The notes beneath the pieces are model-generated. The model had not been told where the DNA came from. It ran no database searches and was given only the letters and a program-made list of their open reading frames with translations. DNA of 47,319 nucleotides. Source: Nanobdellota archaeon (GTDB lineage Archaea; Nanobdellota; Nanobdellia; Woesearchaeales; UBA9642). Position 1 is the first letter of the stretch. Every line of letters starts with the position of its first letter. Made by a program: the position numbers and the translations under genes. The stretch covers positions 1-47,319 of the forward strand of contig JAKAKR010000009.1 of NCBI GenBank assembly GCA_021813435.1, in the 5' to 3' direction. Shown here piece by piece: positions 6,237 through 15,088 of the stretch.

Positions 6237-9200
6237 TTATTTTGCAATGATTGCCGGTTTTGCAGGTAGCGCCTGTCTTGCCTTTGGCTCGCGGGATTTT
6301 TCAGCAGGAAGAACAGTGATAGTGCAATTGAATGTAGCGCCAAGACTGCTTGCAGTGAATGCATCAATCTCTGCATGTTGGTCTATGCGCTCTTCAGGGA
6401 TCTTGTCGACAATCTTGGGCAGGATCTTCATGATTTCCTGGCCATGTACTTTGAACGCTGAGCCCATGATATGTTTGGTCAATTCGCCGATATTTCGCGT
6501 GTTCAATTCCCGGATCTTTTCAGTAAGTGCATACTTCCATGCATCCGCAATGATGAGTGTTATCTCCTGCGGTTTTTCGATCTTTGCAAGCTCTAAGACT
6601 GACCTGATATCACGCGCAGTATTCTCAATGACTTTTTCCATGAAATGAAGCGACGCATTGATCTGTGATTCATCAAACATCGGCCAGGACGAAAGCGATG
6701 CAAATCCCTTGCCGCCCAGCAGTGCATGGCATTCTTCAGAGAGATGCGGCGCAAACGGGTTCAGAAGGATTGCAAGACCTGCAAGACACTTGCCCAAGAC
6801 TTCCTGCGAGACATGCTCTTTCTCGTCGAAAAGATAATTCGTGTATTCCATGAGTGTCAAAACTGCATTGTTGAGTTTGAACTCATTCATCTGTCCGGTC
6901 AGTTCCCTGATGGTAAGATGCATCTTGCTCGTGACATGCGCATCCTTGGCGTGATCAATTGCAGTGATTGCGCGTGCTGCATGATCCTCGCAGAGCTTAT
7001 AGGCCTTGAGCAGGAATTTGTATGTTCCCTCGATGCCGGTCTCGCTGAACTCAATATCCTTGTCCGGCGCTGCAAGCAGGAGCAGGAATACTCGCGCAGT
7101 ATCAATCCCATATTTTGCTGCGACCTCATCCTGCGTTACTGCATTGCCCTGGCTCTTGCTCATGCGCTTGCCATTCTTATAGACCACGCCTTGGTTGAAT
7201 AATGCATTGAACGGTTCATCAATATCAAGCATGTCCATATCACGCAGCGCCTTGGTGAAGAACCGTGAATAGATGAGATGCCCGACTGCATGCTCGATCC
7301 CGCCGACATACTGGTCGACCGGCATCCAGTAATGGACTTTATCCTTATCGAATGGTGCGCGCGCATTATGCGCGTCACAATACCGCAAAAAATACCATGA
7401 AGAATCCATGAACCCGCCCATGGTATCAGTCTCTCGTCTGGCAGGACCCCTGCATTTCGGGCAAAGCGCTTTTGCAAATGATTTACTGGTGAGCAGCGGA
7501 TTGCCTGGCGTGTCAAAAGTGACATCCTCAGGCAAAAGGAGCGGCAATTCCTCGACGTCAAGCGGGACCACACCGCATGTTGCGCAATGAATCATCGGGA
7601 TGGGCGTTCCCCAATACCGCTGGCGCGAGATGAGCCAATCCTTAAGCTTGTATTGCACTGTTTTTGCACCCCATTTCTTTGATTCAATAAATGCCGTGAT
7701 CTTTTCGATTGCATCACGATTGCTTATGCCGTTGAAATCGCCTGAATTTATGAGAATGCCATTTTCAACATATGCAGATTCTCCTTCAAGATACGCGCGC
7801 AGACCTATAAGATTATAATCATGTGTCGTATATTTTTTTGCTTCATCAGCACTGAACCATACTACCTCATGCAATGTGTGTTCATGCTCCGTAACTTTAG
7901 AGGGATTCTCGTCGAGTAATTCAAGTAGTACGGGTTGGTCTATACGCTTGCGATGTTCATGCTTATGATCTGCATAAAAATGCGCTTGGAATTGGAAACC
8001 TAATTTTCGGACCGCTTTTACTTTGTATCCTGTTTCTTCAAATACCTCACGTTCAGCTGCTTCTTCAGCGGTTTCCCCTTCATCAATCCCGCCAATCACT
8101 GGAGAAATCCATTTCTGGTTTTTCCATTTAAGATATAAGAACTTGTTGGTCTTCTTATCGTGAACGATCGCGGTGATTGTTTTACGTTCAATGTCTTCCT
8201 GATGGGATTCTCCGAAGATAGGGAGGATAACCTGCTTAATTGGTATCTTGTATTTTTTTGCGAATTCATAATCCCTCTGGTCGTGTGCAGGGACAGCCAT
8301 GATGCAGCCTGTCGCATAATCTGCAACAACAAAATTTCCTGCATAGAGTGGAATCTTCTCATTATTCAATGGATTTGTTACATAGCGGCCAGTGAATACG
8401 CCGCTTTTCTCGAGAAAATCCATATCCTCTGCTTCTTGCGCTTTCTTCACTTCTGCAATGAAATTATTGACCGGCTTTTCATACTGCGTCCCTGCAACCA
8501 TTCCTTTCAATTTTGGATGGTTCAAGGCAATGACCATGAATGTGACTCCATAAATAGTATCAGGTCGCGTCGTGAATATCGGGAAATCTGAGCTGTCATC
8601 AAGCGTGAAATTGACCATGGTGCCGTAACTCTTGCCGATCCAATTCTCCTGGATTGACTTGATACGCTGCGACCAGTGGAGTTTTGAGATATCATTAAGG
8701 AGTTCATCAACATATGCAGTTGTCTTGAAGAACCATTGATCAAGCTCTTTTTGCACGACCTCGCTGCCGCACCTCCAGCATTTTCCCTCCTCGACCTCCT
8801 CGTTTGCAAGGACCGTATTGCAGGAATCGCAGTAATTGACTGCAGCCTTCTTGCGATAGACAAGTCCCTTCTCGAAGAATTTGATGAAGAAATATTGGTT
8901 CCACTGGTAATATTCTGGACGGTGTGTTGCAATCATCCGGTCCCAATCATAGCTAAGGCCCAGCTGCTTCATATAGTACTTGATCTTTGCAATCGATCCT
9001 TCAGTATACTCGCGCGGGTGGGTCTTTTCCTTTTTTGCTGCATTCTCTGCAGGAAGTCCGAAGCTGTCATAGCCCATGGGATAGAGGACATTAAAGCCCT
9101 GCAATCGCTTGAACCGTGCAATGGCATCGCCAATGGAGTAATTGCGTACATGGCCCATGTGCAGAAAACTTGCAGAAGGGTAGGGGAACATCTCGAGGCA

Positions 9201-9299
9201 ATAAAATTTCTTTTTGGTATGGTCCTCGTCAGTCCTAAAGACCTCTTTTTCTTCCCATTCCTTTTGCCACTTGTCCTGCACTGCCTTGAAATCAACCAT
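6237..9299 (-). CDS. leuS: Leucyl-tRNA synthetase (bacterial type) with inserted Nudix domain
   Basis: A 1020-aa class Ia synthetase that charges tRNA-Leu. Seen: HIGH-type motif HMGH (47-50), a zinc module (YCDSC to CWRCG, 156-177), CP1 editing domain with TTRPDTIYG (243-251) and MAVPAHDQRDYEFA (334-347), a second Cys pair region (CATC and CPKC), KMSKS as RMSKS (712-716), and an anticodon-binding region near 790-900. The editing domain follows the zinc module, as in bacterial LeuRS and not as in archaeal/eukaryal LeuRS, so the gene was probably acquired from bacteria. Between VPAHDQRDYEFA and the ENGILINSGDFNG segment, where bacterial enzymes have a short linker, there is a complete Nudix domain (about 365-505). 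A TATA box 26 nt upstream (9322-9329) indicates a leaderless mRNA from ATG 9299. Confidence 0.95.
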   Translation of the reverse strand: MVDFKAVQDKWQKEWEEKEVFRTDEDHTKKKFYCLEMFPYPSASFLHMGHVRNYSIGDAIARFKRLQGFNVLYPMGYDSFGLPAENAAKKEKTHPREYTEGSIAKIKYYMKQLGLSYDWDRMIATHRPEYYQWNQYFFIKFFEKGLVYRKKAAVNYCDSCNTVLANEEVEEGKCWRCGSEVVQKELDQWFFKTTAYVDELLNDISKLHWSQRIKSIQENWIGKSYGTMVNFTLDDSSDFPIFTTRPDTIYGVTFMVIALNHPKLKGMVAGTQYEKPVNNFIAEVKKAQEAEDMDFLEKSGVFTGRYVTNPLNNEKIPLYAGNFVVADYATGCIMAVPAHDQRDYEFAKKYKIPIKQVILPIFGESHQEDIERKTITAIVHDKKTNKFLYLKWKNQKWISPVIGGIDEGETAEEAAEREVFEETGYKVKAVRKLGFQFQAHFYADHKHEHRKRIDQPVLLELLDENPSKVTEHEHTLHEVVWFSADEAKKYTTHDYNLIGLRAYLEGESAYVENGILINSGDFNGISNRDAIEKITAFIESKKWGAKTVQYKLKDWLISRQRYWGTPIPMIHCATCGVVPLDVEELPLLLPEDVTFDTPGNPLLTSKSFAKALCPKCRGPARRETDTMGGFMDSSWYFLRYCDAHNARAPFDKDKVHYWMPVDQYVGGIEHAVGHLIYSRFFTKALRDMDMLDIDEPFNALFNQGVVYKNGKRMSKSQGNAVTQDEVAAKYGIDTARVFLLLLAAPDKDIEFSETGIEGTYKFLLKAYKLCEDHAARAITAIDHAKDAHVTSKMHLTIRELTGQMNEFKLNNAVLTLMEYTNYLFDEKEHVSQEVLGKCLAGLAILLNPFAPHLSEECHALLGGKGFASLSSWPMFDESQINASLHFMEKVIENTARDIRSVLELAKIEKPQEITLIIADAWKYALTEKIRELNTRNIGELTKHIMGSAFKVHGQEIMKILPKIVDKIPEERIDQHAEIDAFTASSLGATFNCTITVLPAEKSREPKARQALPAKPAIIAK
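7785..8207 (-). other. Nudix hydrolase domain inside LeuRS
   Basis: Residues about 365-505 of the LeuRS frame. The Nudix box at residues 403-425 (8025-8093) fits GX5EX7REUXEEXGU exactly: Gly403, Glu409, Arg417-Glu418, Glu421-Glu422, Gly424 and Tyr425. It is preceded by a strand and loop typical of the fold (TITAIVHDKKTNKFLYLKW) and followed by the usual C-terminal strands and helix. Catalytic glutamates are intact, so metal-dependent hydrolysis of a nucleoside diphosphate derivative is plausible. The substrate is unknown; domain limits are approximate. Confidence 0.92.
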
Positions 9300-9320
9300 G
9301 GTAAGAAGATAAAACAGTGG

Positions 9321-9361
9321 TATTTAAAGATTACGACTCGGTCAACAGCAATATTTATAAA
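9321..9361. promoter_or_regulatory. Divergent promoters for leuS and the cation ATPase
   Basis: On the minus strand CTTTAAAT (9322-9329) lies 26 nt from the leuS ATG. On the plus strand ATATTTATAAA (9351-9361) predicts a start near 9382, just before the ATPase GTG at 9388. No operator-like palindrome is seen between them. Confidence 0.6.
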
Positions 9362-9387
9362 TTCTCATTCTTAGGATTGCTGCAGAG

Positions 9388-12111
9388 GTGAGTGTATTGT
9401 ATTTTGATGAGCCAATCACTGGAATCTATACTGCATTGCATACTTCTCAAGAAGGGCTCTCTGCAAGTGAAGCAGATGCGCGCCTGCGTGCCAATGGATT
9501 CAACGAGATACAGAAAAGAAAAAATACGACGGTTCTTGTCATACTCCTCAATCAATTCCAGAATTTTCTTACAGTCCTTCTCATCATTGCAGGAGTCATC
9601 AGCCTCTTTCTTGGCGACCTCTATGATTTCATCGGGATTATCGCGATCGTGATACTCTCAGTCATCCTCGGATTTGTCCAGGAATACCGTGCAGAAAAAA
9701 GCGTTGAAGCGCTCGAGAAGATCAGCGCGCCTTACGCAAAGGTCATGCGTGACGGCAAGGAAATCAGGGTTCCGGCACGCGAGATTGTGTCAGGCGACAT
9801 TGTCATTCTGGAAGAAGGCGATATTGTCCCGGCAGACATCAGGCTCTTTGAGGAGTCCAGCCTGAAGATCGATGAATCATCACTCACCGGCGAGAGTACT
9901 CCCTCAAAAAAGGTTTCTGCGCAATTAACGCCAGGGCTTTCTGTGGCAGACCAGGAGAATATGTGCTTTAGCAGTACCATTGTGACCTATGGCAAGGGCA
10001 AGGGTGTCGTGGTAAATACAGGAATGCATACTGAATTTGGACGGATCGCAAAGACACTCCAGGAGACAGAGACAGGCAAGACCCCGCTTCAGGTAAAATT
10101 TGAGATCATGGCGCGTCAATTAACCTTTGCAGTCATCGGACTGGTTCTTGTCGTATTCATTTTTGGAGTACTGAGTCTTGATGTCCCTCTCATGAAATTA
10201 TTCCTCTTCTCTTTAAGTCTTGCAGTCGCTGCAGTCCCGAGTTCATTAACTGCAATCGTAACCATCAGTCTTGCCATGGGCTCGCGCAGGCTTGCAGCAA
10301 AGAATATGATCATTAAGCAGCTTCCTGCAGCAGAAAGCCTGGGTTCAGTCACTGTCATCTGCACTGATAAGACCGGAACATTGACGAGAAACCAGATGAC
10401 GATCACTAAACTCTACGCAAATAATATGGAGATGGATGTGTCAGGCAAGGGATATATCCCTGAAGGAAAATTCTATTATGAGAACAAGGAAGTAAGTGAG
10501 ATCAAGCATATCGAACTCCTCTTGCGGACCGGGCATCTTTGCAATAATGCAAAACTTGCGCAGAGCGAGGGAAAATGGGCGATTGTGGGTGATAGCACTG
10601 AAGGATCGCTTATTGTCCTTGCAAAAAAAGGCAATATCCATGAGGAAGACATCCAGAAAGGATACCGGCAGATCAAGGAATTGCCGTTCGATTCAGACCG
10701 CAAACGCATGTCTGTTATTGTCGAGAATAAAAAGAACAAGAAAAAAGAGGCATACCTCAAGGGCGCGCCGGATATCATCCTTAAATCATGCACGAAGATC
10801 ATGGTGAACGGCAAGATCCATCTGCTCACGAAAAAGGACCGCGATCGCATCATGCAGAAAAATGATGCTTTCGCAAAACGTTCATTGCGCGTCTTAGGAC
10901 TTGCGTTCAAGGATGTCTCGCGATTAAAGACTTATGAAATATCGACAGTCGAAAAAGATTTGGTCTTTCTCGGACTCGTGGGCATGATTGATCCGCCCCG
11001 GGAAGGCGTCACTGATGCCATTGCAAAATGCAACGCTGCAGGCATTGATGTCGTGATGATCACCGGCGATCATCCAGCGACAGCTGCAGCGATTGCCGCA
11101 GAGATCGGACTGCTCCATCCTGAAGATATTGTCCTGACCGGCACTGAACTTGATGCGCTCAGCGATGCAGAACTTGATGCAAAGATCAAGCGGATACGCA
11201 TCATCGCGCGCACGCTTCCAATCCAGAAACTGCGCATCGTGACTGCACTCCAGAAACAGGGCGAGATTGTTGCCATGACAGGCGACGGCGTGAATGACGC
11301 TCCGGCATTGAAGAAAGCAGATGTCGGCATCGCCATGGGCATCACCGGAACAGATGTGAGTAAAGAGGTCGCAAAGGCCATTCTTGTCGACGATAATTTC
11401 ACGACGATCGTGAATGCGATCGAGGAAGGACGAACGATCTATGACAAGATCATCAAATCAACCAAATACCTGCTTGCCTGCAATGTGGGTGAAGTCGTTT
11501 CAGTGCTCCTTGCAATCATCATGCGCCTGCCGCTTCCCATGGTCCCGCTCCAGATACTGCTTATGAATCTTCTTACTGACGGATTGCCTGCATTAGGACT
11601 TGGTTCTGAGAAGGCAGAGGATGATGTGATGCAACGCAAACCACGCAGTCCCCGTGCAAATCCATTGACGAAAAACATGCTTATCCTCATAGCGCTCTTC
11701 GGATTGTTCATGGGCATCGGTACATTGTTCGTATTCAATCTTTACCGCGGGATAGCGCTTACCTACGCGCAGACCATGGCATTCACGACCCTTGTCATGT
11801 TTGAGATGTTTGCAGTCATGAGTGTGCGTAGCTTCAACTCATTCATTAAAGTCGGACCATTCTCCAATAAGTGGCTCACTATCGGGATTGCGTCATCAGT
11901 ACTTATCCAGATCATAGTGATTTATGTTCCTCCCTTGCAGAAAATATTCGGCACAGTCCCCTTGACTGGTATGGATTGGGTCGTTCTCCTTGCAGTCTCA
12001 AGCCTTGGATTTGTATTTATGGAAGTCGGCAAGATATTTATCAAGGATGATGCAGGACAGATATCGTCAACTGCTGCGCCGCAACCCGCTGCGCAAAAAA
12101 ACAACATTTAA
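9388..12111 (+). CDS. P2-type cation-transporting ATPase with unusual TM4 motif
   Basis: A 907-aa P-type ATPase. Actuator loop TGES (residues 167-170), phosphorylation site CTDKTGTLT (Asp327), nucleotide-domain KGAPD (458-462), MITGDHPAT (557-565) and hinge TGDGVNDAPA (631-640) are all intact, with about ten membrane helices. It resembles SERCA/PMR1-like Ca2+ pumps: TM5 keeps NVGE (699-702) and TM6 keeps NLLTD (727-731). TM4 differs: the usual PEGLP is PSSLT (284-288), so the Ca2+-coordinating glutamate is absent. Ion specificity is therefore uncertain. The start is a GTG just downstream of a TATA box. The C-terminus ends in an Ala/Pro/Gln tail. Divergent from leuS. Confidence 0.93.
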   Translation: MSVLYFDEPITGIYTALHTSQEGLSASEADARLRANGFNEIQKRKNTTVLVILLNQFQNFLTVLLIIAGVISLFLGDLYDFIGIIAIVILSVILGFVQEYRAEKSVEALEKISAPYAKVMRDGKEIRVPAREIVSGDIVILEEGDIVPADIRLFEESSLKIDESSLTGESTPSKKVSAQLTPGLSVADQENMCFSSTIVTYGKGKGVVVNTGMHTEFGRIAKTLQETETGKTPLQVKFEIMARQLTFAVIGLVLVVFIFGVLSLDVPLMKLFLFSLSLAVAAVPSSLTAIVTISLAMGSRRLAAKNMIIKQLPAAESLGSVTVICTDKTGTLTRNQMTITKLYANNMEMDVSGKGYIPEGKFYYENKEVSEIKHIELLLRTGHLCNNAKLAQSEGKWAIVGDSTEGSLIVLAKKGNIHEEDIQKGYRQIKELPFDSDRKRMSVIVENKKNKKKEAYLKGAPDIILKSCTKIMVNGKIHLLTKKDRDRIMQKNDAFAKRSLRVLGLAFKDVSRLKTYEISTVEKDLVFLGLVGMIDPPREGVTDAIAKCNAAGIDVVMITGDHPATAAAIAAEIGLLHPEDIVLTGTELDALSDAELDAKIKRIRIIARTLPIQKLRIVTALQKQGEIVAMTGDGVNDAPALKKADVGIAMGITGTDVSKEVAKAILVDDNFTTIVNAIEEGRTIYDKIIKSTKYLLACNVGEVVSVLLAIIMRLPLPMVPLQILLMNLLTDGLPALGLGSEKAEDDVMQRKPRSPRANPLTKNMLILIALFGLFMGIGTLFVFNLYRGIALTYAQTMAFTTLVMFEMFAVMSVRSFNSFIKVGPFSNKWLTIGIASSVLIQIIVIYVPPLQKIFGTVPLTGMDWVVLLAVSSLGFVFMEVGKIFIKDDAGQISSTAAPQPAAQKNNI

Positions 12112-12147
12112 AAATACGCGATACTGCAGTTGCTTCTAGGTGATCAT

Positions 12148-12360
12148 ATGTATAATTATCCACGACCAATATTATTCAAGATCGAGAAGATATTCGGATT
12201 CCTGCTACTCGTCATTGGACTATTTGCGGTATTAAAGCTCGTAGGCATACTCAATTCAAGCCTTATTGTACCGAATGAGTATCTGGCATGGTTCACAAGT
12301 GTTGTCTGCCTCCTTTTCGGATTCATCCTCGTCTCGCACAAGCAACACGGATTCAGCTAA
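12148..12360 (+). CDS. Small two-helix membrane protein
   Basis: A 70-aa protein with two transmembrane helices (about residues 14-33 and 46-64) and short charged ends. ATG 12148 is preferred to the upstream TTG because AGGTGAT (12138-12144) precedes it and a TATA-like CATTTAAAAAT lies near 12105-12115. It is 36 nt from the ATPase gene and on the same strand. It could be a small accessory subunit of the pump, but it also seems to have its own promoter. No family recognised. Confidence 0.6.
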   Translation: MYNYPRPILFKIEKIFGFLLLVIGLFAVLKLVGILNSSLIVPNEYLAWFTSVVCLLFGFILVSHKQHGFS

Positions 12361-12430
12361 ATTATTAAAATTTATTTTTTTTAAATAATTCTTTCTTTAA
12401 ATTTATAAATCGTTTCAGTATTCACTAAAC

Positions 12431-13603
12431 ATGTCCAATCATCCGCATCAAACCAGAGAATCTGAAGAGTCAGCACTGCAAAACGAATCAGCACTGCAGG
12501 ATGAATCAGCACTGCAGGATGAATCAGCACTGCAGGATGAATCGGTAGCGTATTGTGAACCCTGCGAATCAGGAATTGTAATAGACTCTCCAGCAAGTTC
12601 TGCGTATTCTGCGCATTCTTCACGTCACAAGCTTGAGCGTATCCCGCGCAATGTCGACATCAAAAAACGCTTTGAAGAGCACTACCAATTATTGCTCGGA
12701 AAGGATTATGATACATTCATGAATTATTCGCTCTCCTACATCAGAAAATGCATCCGGGTCAATACCTTAAAATCAACTGTCGAAGATGTTCGCGCGCGTC
12801 TTGAATCGCGCTGGAACCTTGAACCCATACCCTGGTGTCCTGAAGGATTCTGGATCGAGTTCAAGAACGGGAAACGATTTGACTTGGGAAACCTCATTGA
12901 ACATCACCTTGGCTATGTCTACATCCAGGAATCGGCATCCATGATCCCGCCGGTCGTCCTTGACCCGCAGCCCGGAGAGGTGGTCCTTGACATGTGCGCA
13001 GCGCCCGGCAGCAAGACAAGCCAGATTGCAATGTACATGCAAAACAAGGGAATACTCATTGCAAATGATGTATCTGGTGCGCGATTAAAGGCGCTTGGGA
13101 TGAACCTGCAGCGCTGCGGCATACGCAACACTGTCATGACCATGATGCAGGAATATCGTTTTGCAAAACTTGCACAGGAAAACCCTGCATTCCGCTTTGA
13201 TCGGATACTTGTCGATGCGCCATGCTCAGGTACTGGAACAATCCGCAAATCACTCAAGACCATCATGATGTGGAATCCATCTGGAATAACTAAACTCTCA
13301 AAAATCCAGAAGAACCTCATTGAGATCGCATTTGGCATGCTCAAAGAAAGTGGGACAATGGTCTATTCGACATGCACCATTGAGCCAGAAGAGAATGAGG
13401 CAGTAGTTTCATATCTTCTTTCCAAATATCCGAATGCGCAGCTACTTGACATTGATTCTGAGCGCTTAGGGATTACGCGGACACCTGCAGTCACAAAATT
13501 CAACAACCTCTTCATTGATCCCCGCGTTGAGAAATGCCTGCGCATCCATCCCTACGATAATAATACTGAGGGTTTCTTTGTAGCGAAGATACAGAAAGGT
13601 TGA
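12431..13603 (+). CDS. RNA cytosine-C5 methyltransferase (NSUN/RsmB-F family)
   Basis: A 390-aa SAM-dependent m5C methyltransferase for tRNA or rRNA. Motif I is LDMCAAPGSKTSQIA (186-200), motif IV is DAPCSGTG with Cys265, and motif VI is VYSTCT with the catalytic nucleophile Cys315. The N-terminal helical region (70-130) is typical of the family. Residues 1-65 are an added acidic, low-complexity tail containing four SALQ(D/N)E repeats and are probably disordered. TATA (ATTTATAAAT, 12401-12410) lies about 26 nt upstream of ATG 12431, so the mRNA is likely leaderless and the tail is probably translated. The exact RNA target cannot be read from sequence. Confidence 0.92.
   Translation: MSNHPHQTRESEESALQNESALQDESALQDESALQDESVAYCEPCESGIVIDSPASSAYSAHSSRHKLERIPRNVDIKKRFEEHYQLLLGKDYDTFMNYSLSYIRKCIRVNTLKSTVEDVRARLESRWNLEPIPWCPEGFWIEFKNGKRFDLGNLIEHHLGYVYIQESASMIPPVVLDPQPGEVVLDMCAAPGSKTSQIAMYMQNKGILIANDVSGARLKALGMNLQRCGIRNTVMTMMQEYRFAKLAQENPAFRFDRILVDAPCSGTGTIRKSLKTIMMWNPSGITKLSKIQKNLIEIAFGMLKESGTMVYSTCTIEPEENEAVVSYLLSKYPNAQLLDIDSERLGITRTPAVTKFNNLFIDPRVEKCLRIHPYDNNTEGFFVAKIQKG
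12470..12541 (+). repeat. Four tandem 18-bp repeats inside the m5C methyltransferase gene
   Basis: Four consecutive 18-bp units of the type TCAGCACTGCAGGATGAA. The last three are identical and the first differs in its second half (AAAACGAA). Each encodes SALQDE or SALQNE and keeps frame. Confidence 0.9.
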
Positions 13604-13692
13604 TGTCTTCAATGTAGTGATGATGACACTTATTGAGGGTATATCCTATATAGAGAATTATTTGCGTTCTATCAATTGGTTCGCCAATGTTT

Positions 13693-14316
13693 CTATTCTA
13701 TCTGGTGTGAATTTTTTACTCGTCCCGTGAGAAGCAAAAGGTAAACCGGATAATTCAGGCTGTCTATCCCGTCAAAATGCATAGGTTCAGGATATGTGAT
13801 GTATATGCTTATATCCATATGGGTATCGCCTGTTTTTTGAGCAGCAGTTATACTCATCTTATAATACTCTTCATGAGGGATATTATAGCAGGTATTGATA
13901 TATTTATAGTCTTTGTCTGAAACTTTTCCTCCTTCTAAATTGCATAGTGCCCAATCTGATGGTTTGAGTGATATCTGAGAATTTGTGGAGAATTGGTTCG
14001 ATATTGTATTAAGGTATAAAGTCATTTCCGTTGAATTAAATATCCTCAAGATATCATCACTAATATCTTTCATACGAACTTGCGATTCCTCTCTGAAATA
14101 AACAAAGCCATCATTGCATCTTACCAGTTTTTCGTTACAACTTCTCTCGAATGCATCTAAAACGTCTTTAGGTACCTCATAATTATAACTCATGTCGCGA
14201 GAATCATATGCTAACATTAACGCCGGTGGTTTTCTCAGAATCTCAATTTCAAAATGTGGTGAATCGATTTTGTAGTATAATCCTTCCCGCAATTCTTTAA
14301 GCTCTTTGATATCCAT
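13693..14316 (-). CDS. Hypothetical protein
   Basis: A 207-aa soluble protein of mixed charge, starting MDIKELKELREGLYYKIDSP and with several predicted beta strands. No catalytic motif, signal peptide or membrane segment is evident, and no family is recognised. A TATA box (ATTTATAAAT, about 14338-14347) is about 26 nt from the ATG, which supports expression and a leaderless start. It stands alone between two convergent or unrelated genes. Codon usage is more AT-rich than in the flanking housekeeping genes, so it may be an accessory gene. Confidence 0.62.
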   Translation of the reverse strand: MDIKELKELREGLYYKIDSPHFEIEILRKPPALMLAYDSRDMSYNYEVPKDVLDAFERSCNEKLVRCNDGFVYFREESQVRMKDISDDILRIFNSTEMTLYLNTISNQFSTNSQISLKPSDWALCNLEGGKVSDKDYKYINTCYNIPHEEYYKMSITAAQKTGDTHMDISIYITYPEPMHFDGIDSLNYPVYLLLLTGRVKNSHQIE

Positions 14317-14401
14317 GTATATACGTATATTATTATATTTATAAATTTTACTAGGATTTACTATTGCCGGGAAGTAACTCGCCGGTATAGTATATTACTT
14401 A

Positions 14402-14983
14402 TTAATTTTTTAGAGTTTTTTTAACATTACTCTCCAACGACATTAACTTCTCTCTTCCCTTAAGAAATTTCTCATTTGCGATATTAACAATGAATGCAGC
14501 ATATTCCTTACTCACAATCAGTTTTCCATGCTCTGCAATCGGCACATCCATCTTCTCAGTCGAGCAGATTTCTACGATTATTACGTTTGAGTCTGCGATG
14601 ATCCCTGAGCGGCGCAGGCCGATGTCGCGTGCAATCTTAAGCAAGCGGTCTGCATCATCAATCATCCTGCATGCAACATGCAAAATCAGGTTTTCCTGCC
14701 TGAGCCAGACGCGCTCTTCTGGCAATTCCGCAAGTGCATTCCATATTGTGTCAAACTCAACAACTTCGTGACTTACAAATAGCCATTTCACATCCGGCTT
14801 GACATCAGACTCAGTGAGGAGCATGATGCGTCCAGAGCAGGAGCTAGTCGTGTAATAGTTCGCGAGCGAATTCAGGTATTCGATAAGTGGGATGATTGGT
14901 TCATCAACATCTCCCTTGCGCGATCTATCTGGCTTATACAATTTATCAAGACACTTCCTTTTCTCGATGTCGAAATCTTTCAT
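14402..14983 (-). CDS. taw3: tRNA wybutosine-pathway methyltransferase TYW3/Taw3
   Basis: A 193-aa protein matching the TYW3 family, which methylates N4 of the wyosine intermediate at position 37 of tRNA-Phe using SAM. The hallmark TTSSCSGRI lies at residues 45-53 following the helix PLIEYLNSLANYY. Later conserved blocks include WLFVSHEVV, LILHVACRMIDDADRLLKIARDIGLRRSG and SNVIIVEICSTEKMDVPI. A TATA box (CCATATAAAC on the minus strand, about 15005-15014) is 26 nt from the ATG. Length is normal for archaeal homologues. Confidence 0.9.
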   Translation of the reverse strand: MKDFDIEKRKCLDKLYKPDRSRKGDVDEPIIPLIEYLNSLANYYTTSSCSGRIMLLTESDVKPDVKWLFVSHEVVEFDTIWNALAELPEERVWLRQENLILHVACRMIDDADRLLKIARDIGLRRSGIIADSNVIIVEICSTEKMDVPIAEHGKLIVSKEYAAFIVNIANEKFLKGREKLMSLESNVKKTLKN

Positions 14984-15004
14984 AGATTAGAGAGGTTTTC
15001 TAAG

Positions 15005-15040
15005 GTTTATATGGTTTTCCAAAAAAAACATTTATATATA
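15005..15040. promoter_or_regulatory. Divergent promoters for taw3 and the Cys-containing surface protein
   Basis: The minus-strand TATA at 15005-15014 serves taw3. The plus-strand CATTTATATATAAG (about 15029-15042) predicts a start near 15061, leaving a leader of about 28 nt that contains GAGAGGTG ahead of the ATG at 15089. Confidence 0.5.
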
Positions 15041-15088
15041 AGTATACTAAAGGATAGCATATAGCTTATACTTACGAGAGGTGTAATA

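Noticed and set aside
12470-12541. Possible CRISPR-like direct repeats
   Set aside because: The 18-bp units abut without spacers and are in-frame coding repeats; no cas genes are nearby.
13604-13692. Search for an RNA gene between the m5C methyltransferase and the next gene
   Set aside because: No tRNA arms, C/D boxes or stable hairpin were seen.
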